Shown here one piece after another: positions 45,710 to 56,281 of a DNA stretch of 64,000 bases. The stretch is from Pseudeuparius sepicola (taxonomy: Eukaryota; Arthropoda; Insecta; Coleoptera; Anthribidae): assembly GCA_963920635.1 (NCBI GenBank), contig OY987298.1, positions 53,237,949 through 53,301,948 of the forward strand, read 5' to 3'. Position 1 is the first letter of the stretch. Every line of letters starts with the position of its first letter. The notes beneath the pieces were generated by a model that had not been told where the DNA came from, did not search any database, and saw only the letters and a program-made list of their open reading frames with translations. The position numbers and the translations under genes are program-made.

Positions 45710-46631
45710 GGTAATCTTAACCTATTTATTGAACAAGCACTTCTAGGAAATACAATAAAATTATTATATTAAATGATTATTAGATACAGACTAGATGTAC
45801 ACTCGTCCGTGTGGCTAAACTAGCCGCTTGGAAAATTAGCGTTATAAGGTTTCGACAATTTTATTTACTATAATAAAATTAAATGTTAAAAGCTAGATCT
45901 TATCGCAATTGTTACATTAGAGCAAAATTACAAAATTAATTATTTAAAAAGGTGGAAGTTTCAATTTATTCCCAAAATTTAGCTTAGCAAAATATCTAAC
46001 GTTACACAACATGACGCAATATTTGGTGATATTGATATGAATATTGATATGAATATTTAATTCAATTCAATTGGCTAAAGAAATAACTGGAGATTTTCTA
46101 CTAAAATAATTTAAATCAAATAAAATCAACAAAAATCCAAAAAATCCAAATAAATTCAAATAAACTCAAATAAGAGGCACTCAGGGTTTAAAACTTACAA
46201 AAGATTCAAAATCGCTTACTTTTAGGTCAATAGTCTGAATTATTTCTACGGCGGGCAGCAAGACCTGGTGGCTGGATGCTGATTTCGGTCTGCAAACCAG
46301 CAGGGGTTCCCCCTGCACTTGAAGAAAGCTGGAATAGTACTGGAGAACCCACAAAATATATAGGTTAGGTTAGGGAGAACCGAGGAAGGCGGTTCCCCTT
46401 TTATACACGCTCGCGAGGGGTCCGGCTAGGTCCCCGCGGCGCAAGCGTCGCTGGTGGCGTGAGATCTTGGGATTTCGCGATTTGGCCTTGATACGTTCGG
46501 TCTGGAGAGCTCCAAAGGAACGGATGGTTTTAAGTTTTAGGAATATGAATATTGGGGCCTCTCTTAGTATATACTGTAGGAATATTATGGTTTTAAATAT
46601 TCTGGCCTTATGCGCTGGTCTGGGCATTACA

Positions 46632-46672
46632 CTACAATCTGGAAGAACCGATTTTGTTTAATATAAACTCCT
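46632..46672 (+). pseudogene. non-LTR reverse transcriptase, part 3
   Basis: After the CTAC duplication the sequence reads 'aatctggaagaaccgatttt', which with a small frameshift gives 'PILFNINS', the continuation of motif B (GVPQxT-ILGPILFN). It stops where Tc1-like terminal sequence begins. Confidence 0.65.
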
Positions 46673-47319
46673 GGAAAAAATTAAGGCACAACTTTAATTA
46701 ATCTAAATATTTACAATAAAAACACAAAATAAAACTAATAAGTTACATTGAAATGATAATGTCAAACATGACCTTAACATGACCTTAATTTGTCTTAATG
46801 TTTCATAAAAATGTGTTTTTTGCTGAAAATGCATAAATAAGCAGCATAACTCCAAAATAAAAAATGAAAAAAAAAACAGAAAAACAGATTAAATGCATGT
46901 GGGTCAACACTAATACCAGAGCATATAAAACAACCAGCAGTATAACTTACTCATGAGAAATCATCCGCAAATTCAATGACCTTGAGCCATATTGGTGTAG
47001 TCGGGAAAATCAATTCAGAAATACAGAGTAGTATTAGTAAAGTATATAGTGTGTGGTAAGCACAAGCAGCTTTGACTCCGTCTTGGGATTCTTTATTTAA
47101 AGATACTAGCAAAAAGCACAATTTACAAAAAAGCACACTCCACGGCACTGTAATATCTCTCATACAGCCAAAAAAGAACTGCCCAATCGCCCCGACACTA
47201 CATCAATTTGACAGAATCTATGCCCACATGGCGGCTGCGCGAACAGGTGCGCAGAATTTTCCCGCCAAGGGAGGAATACTGCTGGTTGTTTTATATGCTC
47301 TGCTAATACCGTGTAGGAG
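46672..47319. mobile_element. probable Tc1-like element end and non-coding part
   Basis: 'ctcctggaaaaaattaaggcac' resembles the terminal repeat of Tc1-like transposons with minus-strand transposase sequence downstream. I did not find the matching right end, so the limits are unknown. No other ORF here is supported. Confidence 0.4.
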
Positions 47320-47760
47320 GCCCTCCTCTACTTCTTATCACTGCATTCGTGCGTCGAGGCATGCTTGATATCAAATGTTCAACAAAAGCTTGCGAGATAT
47401 TCTCCCATTCTTCAATAGCGACCTCTATGACTCGATTGTAATTAGCAACAGGGGGTCTACGATTTCGAATCTTTTTTTAGATAATCCCATAGATGCTCTA
47501 TAGGATTCTTGTCAGGATTGTTAGGTGTTAGGTGACCACTGTGGCCATTTCTCTGCTGAAAATACAACAACTACCGCTGAAAACAAACTGCAAACGTCAA
47601 ACTGGGGACAATATGCCGAACATTACGACATTTGCCTGGAAATAGAATGCGCAATAACAAGGATGGTGTACCATCCTTGGCGCAATAGGTCAAAGCGCGT
47701 TCTCTCTACTCCATTTCTCTGGTCCAGATCAGTAACGAGCCCATTTGCACAATGAATAAC
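47320..47760 (-). pseudogene. Tc1-like transposase C-terminal remnant
   Basis: The minus strand gives 'NNPDKNPIEHLWDYLKKR' (the NPIEH(L/V)WD block carrying the third catalytic acidic position). It then gives, with shifts, 'NYNRVIEVAIEEWENISQAF' and 'SMPRRTNA'. This is the typical Tc1 C-terminus. The upstream 'EKWPQWSP' region is altered relative to the usual 'WPARSPDLNP'. Frameshifts and no N-terminal half mark it as dead. Confidence 0.8.
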
Positions 47761-47869
47761 TAAAAAAGTAATAACCCATAGAATTTTTTCCTAACGAGAA
47801 GAACTGAAACACCTAAACTCTATTCAAACTAAACGCAAGTGAAAGATAAACAAAAGTTGTTGCATGGCT

Positions 47870-48034
47870 AGCACGTGATCGGCTTGCTATTGGCCGGCAG
47901 GCGAGTTCAGCGCGTCGTTATTTATTACAGAGTGTATTGAGTTGCAAGTGGACTTTTAATTTTTTCCGATATAATTCTTTCGCTGTTTATTAATTGTTGG
48001 ACCTACGATTTGTGTTAATAGTAGAAATTTGCAG
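47870..48034 (+). promoter_or_regulatory. possible promoter and 5' exon of an unknown gene
   Basis: A GC-richer island ('cacgtgatcggcttgctatt', 'ggcgagttcagcgcgtcg') is followed about 130 bp later by 'aatttgcag' and a strong donor GTAAGTGG at 48035. There is no ATG-started coding sequence, so it would be a 5' UTR exon. It could equally be a transposon promoter. Confidence 0.25.
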
Positions 48035-48059
48035 GTAAGTGGATGACTATAGGTGTGTC

Positions 48060-48728
48060 ATAAAAGTTTGTTTTTAAAGTTCTTAATACTGGGGCATATT
48101 ATTTTAATATTTTATATTATAAAATTCATAGAGATCGTCCTTAATGCAGCCCTGCCCCGTACTAGTCCTCAGAATTGTTCACGTGTTTCCATCGTGTAAA
48201 TGTTTACGCCCAACTTGCATTTTGATTGAATAGAGTGTAGTTTGTTTCTAATAACACGAACAAGAACAACACAGATCGCAGATAACGGTAAAACTCACGA
48301 AACGTTCAAAACCCACGAATATTTTCACTGCCCAAAGTTTGAATCTTTTTGAACGATCCGGAAAACCTTCACTGTCACTTTCACAACACCGAAATAAAAT
48401 TTGCCTGACTACGCACCATAGACGCAGCCGCAAGTAGCTGATAATACCAAAATACCAAAAAGAAAGGGTTTCCATGACGTTTGAAATTATTATTAAAATG
48501 AGTTGTAGTCATAGTTATTTTTATTTGTAGCGATATAATCGTGATTGCAATAGGGTTTTTATTTTATTATGTTCTTTTTTTCGTATCACTTGAGTAACTT
48601 TTCACATCATAAATCAATGAGTGACGTCATTAACTGGTTGCGACGCATATAGCACTGTTATACCCATGGTTAACAGAAAATTCCTATAGGGATTTTGTGG
48701 AGAATGTCATCTGACAAAATCGGGACTT
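48060..48728. other. unassigned region
   Basis: No supported gene or repeat. Several small ORFs have no recognisable features. Confidence 0.4.
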
Positions 48729-49308
48729 CTTACAGCGTTGATTGAAGAAGGGGAAGATATCCTCCCTTAGGGTGGCATGCGAATATGATCCTTATGGGCT
48801 GTCTGTCACATTCCCACTTGTTACTAAATGTTTCTGTCTCGTTCTCTTACATTTCACCGACACGCGTCCGTACGGTGGCGCCAAATTCCGAAACCACCAT
48901 TCGAGTCAGTCGATGGAGAAAGGAATCTTCAATCAACGGTTCGGGCAAAAGGTCACTCCATCGACGACGGAAGAGCGCAGAAAACTACGCGGTCAGCGTA
49001 CCGCCACCTATGGACAAGGCCATACAACTACTGTCGTCCGACGCGACGACGTCCAGCTGTTTTTGTTTTTGATTTGTATCTGTTCCTCGTTTTCCTCGTT
49101 TACTGATTTCCACTTATATTATCGTTACTGGGTAATCTGTGATTGTTATTACGTGTATTTGGTGGATACAGTAGTGTGCAGAGGACCAATGGTGTTCTAG
49201 TCCGATAATTAGTGTGTGCCTATCAAAAACATTTCATGTTTTGAGCCATCAGATAAAGGATACCTAAATACGGAGGTTAGGAAGTGAAAGTGTGTTTTGT
49301 TGTATACA

Positions 49309-49339
49309 GAGACTTGCCATCAAGGCAAGTCTCTGGTTG
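49309..49339. repeat. perfect hairpin before the THAP exon
   Basis: CAGAGACTTGCC and GGCAAGTCTCTG form a 12-bp stem around a 5-nt loop. Confidence 0.65.
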
Positions 49340-49381
49340 TATGTATAATATCAAAATGGGTGTTTTCTTGTGTTTTCTCAG

Positions 49382-49571
49382 CCATGCCCGAGAAGTGTTG
49401 TGTCCCAAATTCGTCGATGAAGGAACGAATAAATCGACGCCCAAATTGCCTAACCTAACCGAGCCAAAGCCAAAAGTGTCCGTTTTTGCCTTTCCTAAGG
49501 AGCCGGTTTTGAGGGCAAAATGGGTGCAGGCCATAAAAAGGGCTGACTTTGTAGTCAAGAAACATTCTAAG
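49382..49571 (+). pseudogene. THAP-domain exon with a frameshift
   Basis: Acceptor 'tgttttctcag' before 49382, ATG at 49384, donor GTAAGT at 49572. It starts 'MPEKCCVP', shifts frame by one base near codon 9, and continues '...KVSVFAFPKEPVLRAKWVQA' then 'IKRADFVVKKHSK'. This is the first half of a THAP zinc finger (CCVPxC, FPK, W). The Cys-x2-His-Phe half would be in the next exon, which I could not find. Without the frameshift it would be a typical first exon of a THAP gene or P-type transposase. Confidence 0.7.
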
Positions 49572-49593
49572 GTAAGTTATATGTTACATTTTT

Positions 49594-50160
49594 GGAAGTG
49601 GCTATTTATACGTCCGACGGATACAAACGTCAGTATACGTCTTGCGCTCTCATTGGCGGGCTGAGTCACGTGACTTCTTTGGACGTGCATTTAATGCATT
49701 TAACTCCGTACACGTCCGAAGCCGAAGTAAACTAATATTTAGATACGTCGGAAGTGCATTTTTCTCAAGCATCTTTGCAATAAGGAGCGTATGCACTGCT
49801 CCTTTTTGGGGGATAGACGCTGCTGTATGAAAAAATAAGTGGTAATAATTTCCAAATAACCCCCCGACATTCGGTGCGGCGCCGAATGTCGGGTGGGTTA
49901 CATCATTGTAAATAATAAAATAACCACTTCATTTTTCATTCCGCAGCGCCCATCGCTGTAGTAGGGCATACGCAATATAAAATGAGACAAGATAGGTCTG
50001 AATAATCTCGGACATCATCCAATTGACTTAGTAAACAAGCCGATTCATAATCCATCGGACGGTAGAAGAAAGGTTATGTGTCACGTGACTCAATCGACCA
50101 ATGAGAGCGCAAGACGTACACTGAAGTTTGTATCCGTCGGACGTATAAATAGCCACTTCC
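49594..50160. mobile_element. foldback MITE with 9-bp TSD
   Basis: The ends GGAAGTGGCTATTTATACGT and its complement are flanked by the exact 9-bp repeat TACATTTTT (49585-49593 and 50161-50169). The arms are about 100 bp ('gtcttgcgctctcattgg'). Inner hairpin 'cccgacattcgg...ccgaatgtcggg' at about 49860-49897. A related copy starts at 63710. A 9-bp duplication suggests Mutator-type mobilisation. Confidence 0.92.
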
Positions 50161-50255
50161 TACATTTTTATATATTTTTCATAAAGCTTTGGGTTATTGT
50201 AGGTCTGTGAACAACACTTTTAACACAAGACATTGAAAGGGAGACTACGTGTGTT

Positions 50256-50277
50256 CGTCGATGGTCCTCAATCAACG
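50256..50277. mobile_element. 22-bp micro-insertion
   Basis: Starts CGTCGATGG and ends CTCAATCAACG, flanked by the exact 7-bp repeat GTGTGTT (50249-50255 and 50278-50284). Confidence 0.75.
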
Positions 50278-50606
50278 GTGTGTTGTAGAATCGACTGGTG
50301 AAACTTTACGTGCACCTTTAAAAATTCCACGTTTAGCTAAAGGTTTTAAATTTTCATGGCTAGTTAATTTCATTATATTTTTACAAAATATACTTACTTT
50401 TTAGGTGCAATACCTTGTAAGTTACCAGGTTGCCCAAGTTATTTGTCCAAATCGAGCACGAGTCGTAGGGAAGGTCCCCAATAAAAAAAAAAACAAAAAA
50501 TTGAACTTGGACAGGTTGAAAAAGCCGTAGCAGAAAGCGTTGTGAGTTGTGAAGCTTAGAAGTCTGCAAAATCGTATTCAAACATTGAAGAAGCGTATTC
50601 AAAAAT

Positions 50607-51086
50607 GGTAATTATGGAGCATAGTGTATGCACCGCCCGATTTTCTTGAAAGTTTGGCTACCCCCCTATTTTCGAGGTCCCTGAACACGAATCTGACCTC
50701 AGTGTTTTGAGGTCGGACATAGTTTCCGAGAAAATGAATTTTCAAATTTCCTTTTGACGCCCCACTTTTTCACGGTAATATTTGGTTATAATCGAGATGA
50801 ATTTAGCTCAAATTGATCACCACCATATTTTGCGCCTTCTGCAGCATAGGGTGGTGATCAGTTTAAGCTGCGTACACTAAAAATTTATCTGGATTATAAC
50901 CACAAATGTCGCCGTGAAAAATGGGGTGTCGGGTGTCAAAAGGAAATTTGAAAATTCATTTTCTCGGAAACTACGTCTGGCCTCAAAAAACTGAGGTTAG
51001 ATTCTTGGTCAGGGACCTCGAAAATAGGTGGGTAGCCAAAATTTCAAGAAAATCGGGCGGTGCATACACTACGTTCCATAATTACC
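50607..51086. mobile_element. 480-bp foldback MITE with 8-bp TSD
   Basis: The ends GGTAATTATGG and CCATAATTACC are flanked by the exact 8-bp repeat TCAAAAAT (50599-50606 and 51087-51094). The arms are about 210 bp. It is the long relative of the 64-bp copy at 22230-22293. Confidence 0.93.
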
Positions 51087-51489
51087 TCAAAAATTTGTTA
51101 TATTGCCTAGTGGGATAGTCGCTGGTTGAAGGCGAAAGGAAGCGAAGGAAGGGTCACATGTAGAGTAGTCACTGAAATGTTTATTCTCGTAATAATTTTT
51201 TTGTTGTGATATTTTTATTGTTGAATTGTCATTTATTAAATAACTTAAATTATTGCTCTATTAAAATATTTTTGTGTTCCACAAATTAGTTGCTAAGTTA
51301 TGTTTGAAATTGTAGTAGTATTTTACCTGGACACAAAAAAACGACAAACTTTGCAGAAGTTTCAGTTATTAAGTGTTTTTAAGATGCTAGTTGAACGTAA
51401 ATAAAAATCGTTGGTATCGTACTGTCATGCTTGAAGATGTGCCTCAAAATGCATAGCTAATATTAATATTATCTATTATACAGTGAATA

Positions 51490-51529
51490 CACAGAAAATA
51501 TACGCTCCGCGTAGCGTATATTTTCTGTG
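51490..51529. repeat. 40-bp palindrome
   Basis: CACAGAAAATATACGCT is mirrored by AGCGTATATTTTCTGTG with a few central bases between. The palindrome at 55198-55242 has the same core motif. Confidence 0.8.
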
Positions 51530-52340
51530 AGTGAATAAAAAATGCGAAAGTGTGATTTTTCTTCTTCTTTTGGATAGGTGGCTGTGAATTCATATTTGAC
51601 ATTTTCTTGGGATTCCAAACAACTTTTCTTAGTGCTATACTGCTGTAGTTCTAAAAATAAGACTCTTGAGGAATTTTCATATTTTTCAACCTTCCCTGTA
51701 TACGAATAGAAATTTAAAATTTTTACAGGTCGATTTTGAGTTTAAGCACAAGCACTAACTTTTATCAAGAATAATTTGTTTTGAGAAACTTCAAATAAAG
51801 AAAATTCCCATTTGTGTCCAACTTTCTGTCATTATTATTATTATCTCGAAAACAGGGCGGTATTGGAAAGTTATGCCGTAAAATAGTCTTAAGACACTGT
51901 ATACAGGGTGTAACTGAACTGATGGTCAAAAATGAAACCACGTATTCTTGGAGTCAAAATAAGGGCACTTCTTCATATATTTTTTTCTTCTACGGGCCTT
52001 AGTTTTTTTTATACAGAGCATAGAAGTTTAGAGAAAAATACACGTATTTTTTAGTATCTCTAGAATTACACGAGATAGTTTCTTCAAACTTGGCGTGTCA
52101 CATGATCGGATGAGCCGTCAAACTTAAGGTTGAAATGAAGCTTCTGAGGCTCACAGTTGCGGAGATACAGGGTGTTATTAGAATTTATTACTTCAGAAAA
52201 ATGTTTAACAAAAAGTATCTCTTAGTATTTTTTCATATTCGCAGCCGATGGAGGAAGGGAACAACGACGTATCTGTTCTCCAAAGTTCTACATCAACGCT
52301 TTGATACCTTTAATCCTTGTTTATAATAGGTATATAATCA
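51530..52340. other. unassigned repeats
   Basis: Contains two direct 'atacagggtgt' strings (about 51902 and 52166), which hint at a degraded CAGGG-type element with unclear limits. No gene. Confidence 0.35.
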
Positions 52341-52577
52341 AAGTTTATATCGTCGGTTCTCAAACAACGGAATATACTTATAATATTATCTTCATGTTTT
52401 GTTATTCGATTATCTATGTGATATAGGTACTGAAGTAGCATACCTAGTAAAGCATATCGTTTATTATACACAATATTTCATAAGCATAAGTATTAACACT
52501 GACATACCTAAGTATAAAAAATATTATGTCTAGCTAAATTTATATAGTTGTCATTCATACAGAAAATTTGGTTTAGA

Positions 52578-52601
52578 CGTCGATGGAAGATTCAATCAAC
52601 G
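52578..52601. mobile_element. 24-bp micro-insertion
   Basis: Starts CGTCGATGGAAG and ends TTCAATCAACG, with flanking 7-mers GTTTAGA (52571-52577) and GTTTACA (52602-52608), 6 of 7 identical. Confidence 0.6.
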
Positions 52602-52969
52602 GTTTACAGCATAAATAATATAACAAAACTTTAACGAAAAAATTAAAACCGACTTCAAAAATTTGCCCGTATGCACATTTCAACTAAAATTTTAGAAATA
52701 TTTTTCTCTTTCTAAATTGAGTTACCTTTGGATTTGGTGACAGTCAAGGCAAAGAATTTACATCTATTTAGATATGAATACATCATATCCTACATACATC
52801 ATAACCAGGGCCCCCATGGGAGACCCCTCCGGCAGGGCGCCAAACGTTGGTCCACCCTGTACTTAAAACTTATAGTTTTTTTTTTAAATGTTTGTTTCAT
52901 ACTTTACTTTTTGTAATATTTTTTATAAATTTTATATAACTGATCAACTTATTTTTTATATACAGGATG

Positions 52970-53998
52970 ATTATTTTAGAACTATACCACCGCGATTTTC
53001 TCACTTATTTTGCACCCTACAATAAAAAATCGTGAAGAAACAAAAATGTGTCAATTTTGGACAGCTAAGTGGTGCTGCAAAAGAAATCGGCAGCCATAGC
53101 CAACTTGACGCGCAATATAAAAAATACCTCAAATTGAGCAAAACAATTTAATAGCCCTAGCATATTAATTTTAAGAGATAGAGGAAAACTATCACATTGA
53201 AAATTGATGGCACTAAGAAGCTTTATGCAACTGGGTACTCAGATAGTTTCAGAAAATTACACAGGGTGTTCGGCTCTCTTGAGGCTATGCATTTTTTGTT
53301 TATTTCTTATTAAGCGATTTTCTCTGTTATTTTAGGCCGCACAGAAAATAGATAAGAAAATAAAATATGGCAATTTTGGCCAGCCAGGTGACGTTAAGAA
53401 AGAAATGGGCCTCCATGCCCAATTTTTCGCGCTGTGCTGAAAAAACTTCAAATCGACAAAAATGTTCATGCCCTCAAGAGAGGCGAAGACCCTATGTAAT
53501 TTGTTAAAACCCAATTAAAAGTTACCACCTGGTACCAAATTTTGGAAAGATGGGCTAGAAGTGGCTTCTAAATACAAGGTATCGAAAAATTTTATGAGAA
53601 AAAGTTGTTTAGAATTAAAACTTATTGCCGTGTACCAAATTTTGAGACAATCAGCCTACTTAATTTTTTCATTTTTTCTTTAGCGCCTTAGAAAAAAAAG
53701 TGGGAAAACAAAGTAGGCCGATCTTTCCAAAATTTGGTACCCTGGGGTAATTTTAATTGGGAACAACTTTTCTTAATGAATTTTTTTGTTATCTTTAAAG
53801 GAAAAGGCACTTCACCTACAATGAAAATAAATAAATGGTCGCTGTCGACGCCATCTTGATTTTTCAAAAACGAAAATATGCTAAAAATTAGTTTCCAGTC
53901 ATTAGTCAAGCAAATCAGAACCACAAACAATCAAATTTAAACGCGAAATTTTTTTTTCTTTTACACATATTGGCTCACTTATCCTGGGCCACCCTGTA
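52970..53998. repeat. diverged direct repeats between CAGG-type ends
   Basis: Segment 52995-53150 ('cgcgattttctcacttattt', 'caattttggacagc') recurs in diverged form at 53315-53470 ('agcgattttctctgttattt', 'caattttggccagc'). A third related block follows at 53640-53760. Left 'atacaggatg' and right 'ccaccctgtat' may be the ends of one element. The stretch before it, 52602-52969, shows nothing assignable. Confidence 0.45.
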
Positions 53999-54224
53999 TA
54001 TTGTAAACAGCCAGTATTTGTTTTTTTTTTTAATTTATGTACCTGTGGCTTTGAGTTAAATTTTATTTTTGTTATATTACTTGATCACAAATTCTTTTTT
54101 GTTTCCCTTGGGAGGTATTTATTGGTTAATAGCATGAACTAGATCAATAATTCTAACAAAATCATAAGTTGATTAAACTACAAAACTTGACAGTTGCATA
54201 TTATAGGTAAAAAAAAGCTAGGTA

Positions 54225-55096
54225 CAGGGGCGGATGGACTTTACCTAACCAGCCCGGGCATTTGTCTCCCAAGCGGCCCCTAAACATCTCATTTGGCTTT
54301 AGATTTTTCTTTTCTTAATTATTATCATAATAACAATTTAAAAAAAACAATGTAGATAATGTATTTTTTTAATAAAACAAAATATACATGTTTTATGAAA
54401 ACATAAATAAAATCATAACTCTCGTAAAACAAATAAAACTTTTTTCTCTAAATATAAAGATATAAAAATAACAAAACATTCAGAAGGACCACACCGTTAT
54501 TTTATTTTTATTGAATTCGAAATTCCGACGTTTAAAGTCGAAGGCCAACTTTGAAGTCAAAATTCCGACTTTATAAAGTCGAAATTCCGACTTTTAACTC
54601 GAAATTTCGACTTTGAAATTCGAAATCCGACTTTGAACTCGAAATTCCGACATTGAACTCGAAGTTTTGACTTTATGAACTTCCAACTTTCAAAGCCGAA
54701 GTTCAAAGTCAAAATTTTGTGTTCAAAATCGGCATTTCGACTTCAAAGTCGGACTGCGACTTTAAAAATCGAAATTTCGAGTTCAATAAAAATAAAATAA
54801 TGGTGTGCCCATTCTACGTTTCCGTAAAACACGTAAAGAAATAATAGAAGAAAAAATAACAAAACAAAAATAATTAATTATGGCCAGTTGCACCGTCCTA
54901 TCTTAAATTAACTACCTACTTACAACAATTATTGTAACAATGATTGCCTTTTGTTTTGTCAAGTAGTTAAGACTGTCTTAAAATTTAAGATGCGATGGCC
55001 GATGAGCCTTCGAGCCTGCGGCGGCCCTCCGGGGCCCTTCGAATGACCGGCCCACCGGACATTTGCCCAGTGTCCCGGTGGTCCCATCCGCCCCTG
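54225..55096. mobile_element. hAT-type MITE with internal minisatellite
   Basis: Starts CAGGGGCGGATGGAC and ends GTCCCATCCGCCCCTG, flanked by the exact 8-bp repeat GCTAGGTA (54217-54224 and 55097-55104). The interior has a palindromic block (54497-54810) filled with variants of 'gaactcgaaattccgacttt'. There is no transposase. Confidence 0.92.
54525..54790. repeat. ~20-bp minisatellite with inverted second half
   Basis: About a dozen variants of 'tcgaaattccgacttt'. The later copies are in the opposite sense ('aaagtcggaatttcga'-like). Sequences outside it ('ttattttatttttattgaa') are also inverted. Confidence 0.8.
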
Positions 55097-55170
55097 GCTA
55101 GGTACCTAACTACTGTCCCGGTTTTCGTCAGCCAGGAGTTGGTCACCTTGTTGTATATGAATATTATAAC

Positions 55171-55198
55171 CGTCGATGGAGGAAGGAATCAATCAACG
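55171..55198. mobile_element. 28-bp micro-insertion
   Basis: Starts CGTCGATGGAGGAAGG and ends AATCAATCAACG, flanked by the exact 7-bp repeat TTATAAC (55164-55170 and 55199-55205). Its first 16 bp equal the complement of the right end of the 7-kb segment. Confidence 0.75.
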
Positions 55199-55242
55199 TT
55201 ATAACCACATAAAATATAGCGTATATTTTCTGTGGTTATAAC
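55198..55242. repeat. 45-bp near-perfect palindrome
   Basis: GTTATAACCACA at one end and TGTGGTTATAAC at the other, with AAAATATA/TATATTTT between. The micro-insertion at 55171 abuts its left edge. Confidence 0.8.
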
Positions 55243-55502
55243 TCCATTATAAAAAGATTATTTTAGAAAGACTCGAGAAATTTGTCATTAACAATTAATA
55301 ACGTTACTCGCTACTTAAAAAAAAACGCCTCCATAGGCAAAGAGGGGGGCGGGGCCGCGGCCGGGCGACTCGAATCGAACGCTGGAATACAAAATCTAAA
55401 ATATATCTTCCAGCCGTCGATCGATGGCGATGACTCATTCGTACCAGCATAAAAAACGCAAACAACCAAGGTCAAATCAACAGATTTGGCAAGCCGCGAA
55501 GC

Positions 55503-55636
55503 GCGCCATCTGCCGAACAAAAGTTCGTCTTGGGAAGCCGCATTACAAGTGCGCCATCTACCGGACAGAAGCCTCTCTTTTACCTCAACGCCGAGACGTA
55601 ATCCGAGGATGGTGCAAGGGCGCCATCTACCGAACA
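55503..55636. promoter_or_regulatory. three copies of a CTCF-like core motif
   Basis: GCGCCATCTGCCGAACA (55503), GCGCCATCTACCGGACA (55551) and GCGCCATCTACCGAACA (55620). The complement AGATGGCGC fits the CTCF core AGRKGGCRS. The spacing is 48 and 69 bp, and intervening sequence is partly repeated. Function is inferred from the motif only. Confidence 0.35.
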
Positions 55637-55780
55637 ACCGTGTCGGACTGGGAAGCCTCGTTTCCCCCACCGCGCCGAGAAGTATTCGACGGTGACTCCA
55701 TCTTCTTCCGAAGAGTATTGAGTCAGTCGGTATTTCGCATTAGGAAACTAATCTTTACCTTCCTCCATCGACGCTTACAG

Positions 55781-56279
55781 TAATCGGGGTACATCGAATT
55801 TTGTTTGAATATCTTTAATGCATGGGAGAATAAAAAATAAGATGTTAACATTTTTGAGACTTTAAACATCCTGTGTCAGCTGTAGATAAAAAGTTATACG
55901 ACAAAATATTAAAGAAAATCAAAACTTTCGTGCTAGCTTAAATATGTAATTTTATAGCTGATTTGACTTTCGGTTTTAAAAGAAAAAAATTGGTAGCAAG
56001 AGTAACAAAACTCTCAAATAAACATGCCGCACCAGACGACGGATCATCAACCCTTCAGCCGACAACCTATCATGATGTAATAACGAAAATGACACGCGAA
56101 AACAAACATACCCCTCGCTCAGATCATTAAAAAGTGCACGCCACTGTGCGTACCGACCGAGCAGGCTTATCGAGACGGCCCTCTGACCACCGACAGTTTA
56201 TTACCGACGTCACCACGTCACCGCTAAAGTGTCAGAATGGTGGGCCCATAATATGATCCATAGAGATCATATATACATA
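55781..56279. other. unassigned region
   Basis: No ORF or repeat that I can support. Confidence 0.4.
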
Positions 56280-56281
56280 TA

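Larger units (their letters stand above)
30009..46631 (-). mobile_element. solo LTR split by the giant foldback
   Basis: On the minus strand it begins TGTAATGCCCAGACC (46631) and ends GAACACCACA (30009), flanked by the 4-bp duplication CTAC (30005-30008 and 46632-46635). Without its guest it is about 1.04 kb. It has a GC-rich promoter-like zone with TATAAAAGG (minus strand, near 46400). Its 3' part matches the solo LTR at 5983-7649. It is inserted in the non-LTR RT gene just after motif B. Confidence 0.85.
48736..55773. mobile_element. 7-kb segment with THAP exon and 7-bp flanks, probable P-type transposon
   Basis: Left end CGTTGATTGAAGAAGG and right end CCTTCCTCCATCGACG, flanked by the exact 7-bp repeat CTTACAG (48729-48735 and 55774-55780). 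The two ends are the complements of the two ends seen in the 22-28 bp insertions at 50256, 52578, 55171 and 57995. It contains a THAP zinc-finger exon. Seven-bp duplication plus THAP points to the P superfamily. I see no catalytic core, and the interior is filled with later MITEs. Confidence 0.6.

Noticed and set aside
48905..48972. CGATGG...CAATCAACG and CCATCGACG near the left end of the 7-kb segment
   Set aside because: Similar to the micro-insertion ends, but no flanking direct repeats. They could be internal end-like motifs.
48742..49200. 152-codon plus-strand ORF and two overlapping ones
   Set aside because: Three overlapping frames with no recognisable domain, in a region with transposon-end motifs. 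Not enough support for a gene.
52247..52275. 'gatggaggaagggaacaacgacg' as a micro-insertion
   Set aside because: Only partial similarity to the ends and no direct repeats.
52351..52369. Further micro-insertion CGTCGGTTCTCAAACAACG
   Set aside because: The ends resemble the family, but the flanking 7-mers (TTTATAT, GAATATA) do not match.
55311..55783. 119-codon ORFs on both strands
   Set aside because: A GC-rich segment with repeated GCGCCATCTACC motifs opens several frames at once. No domain.
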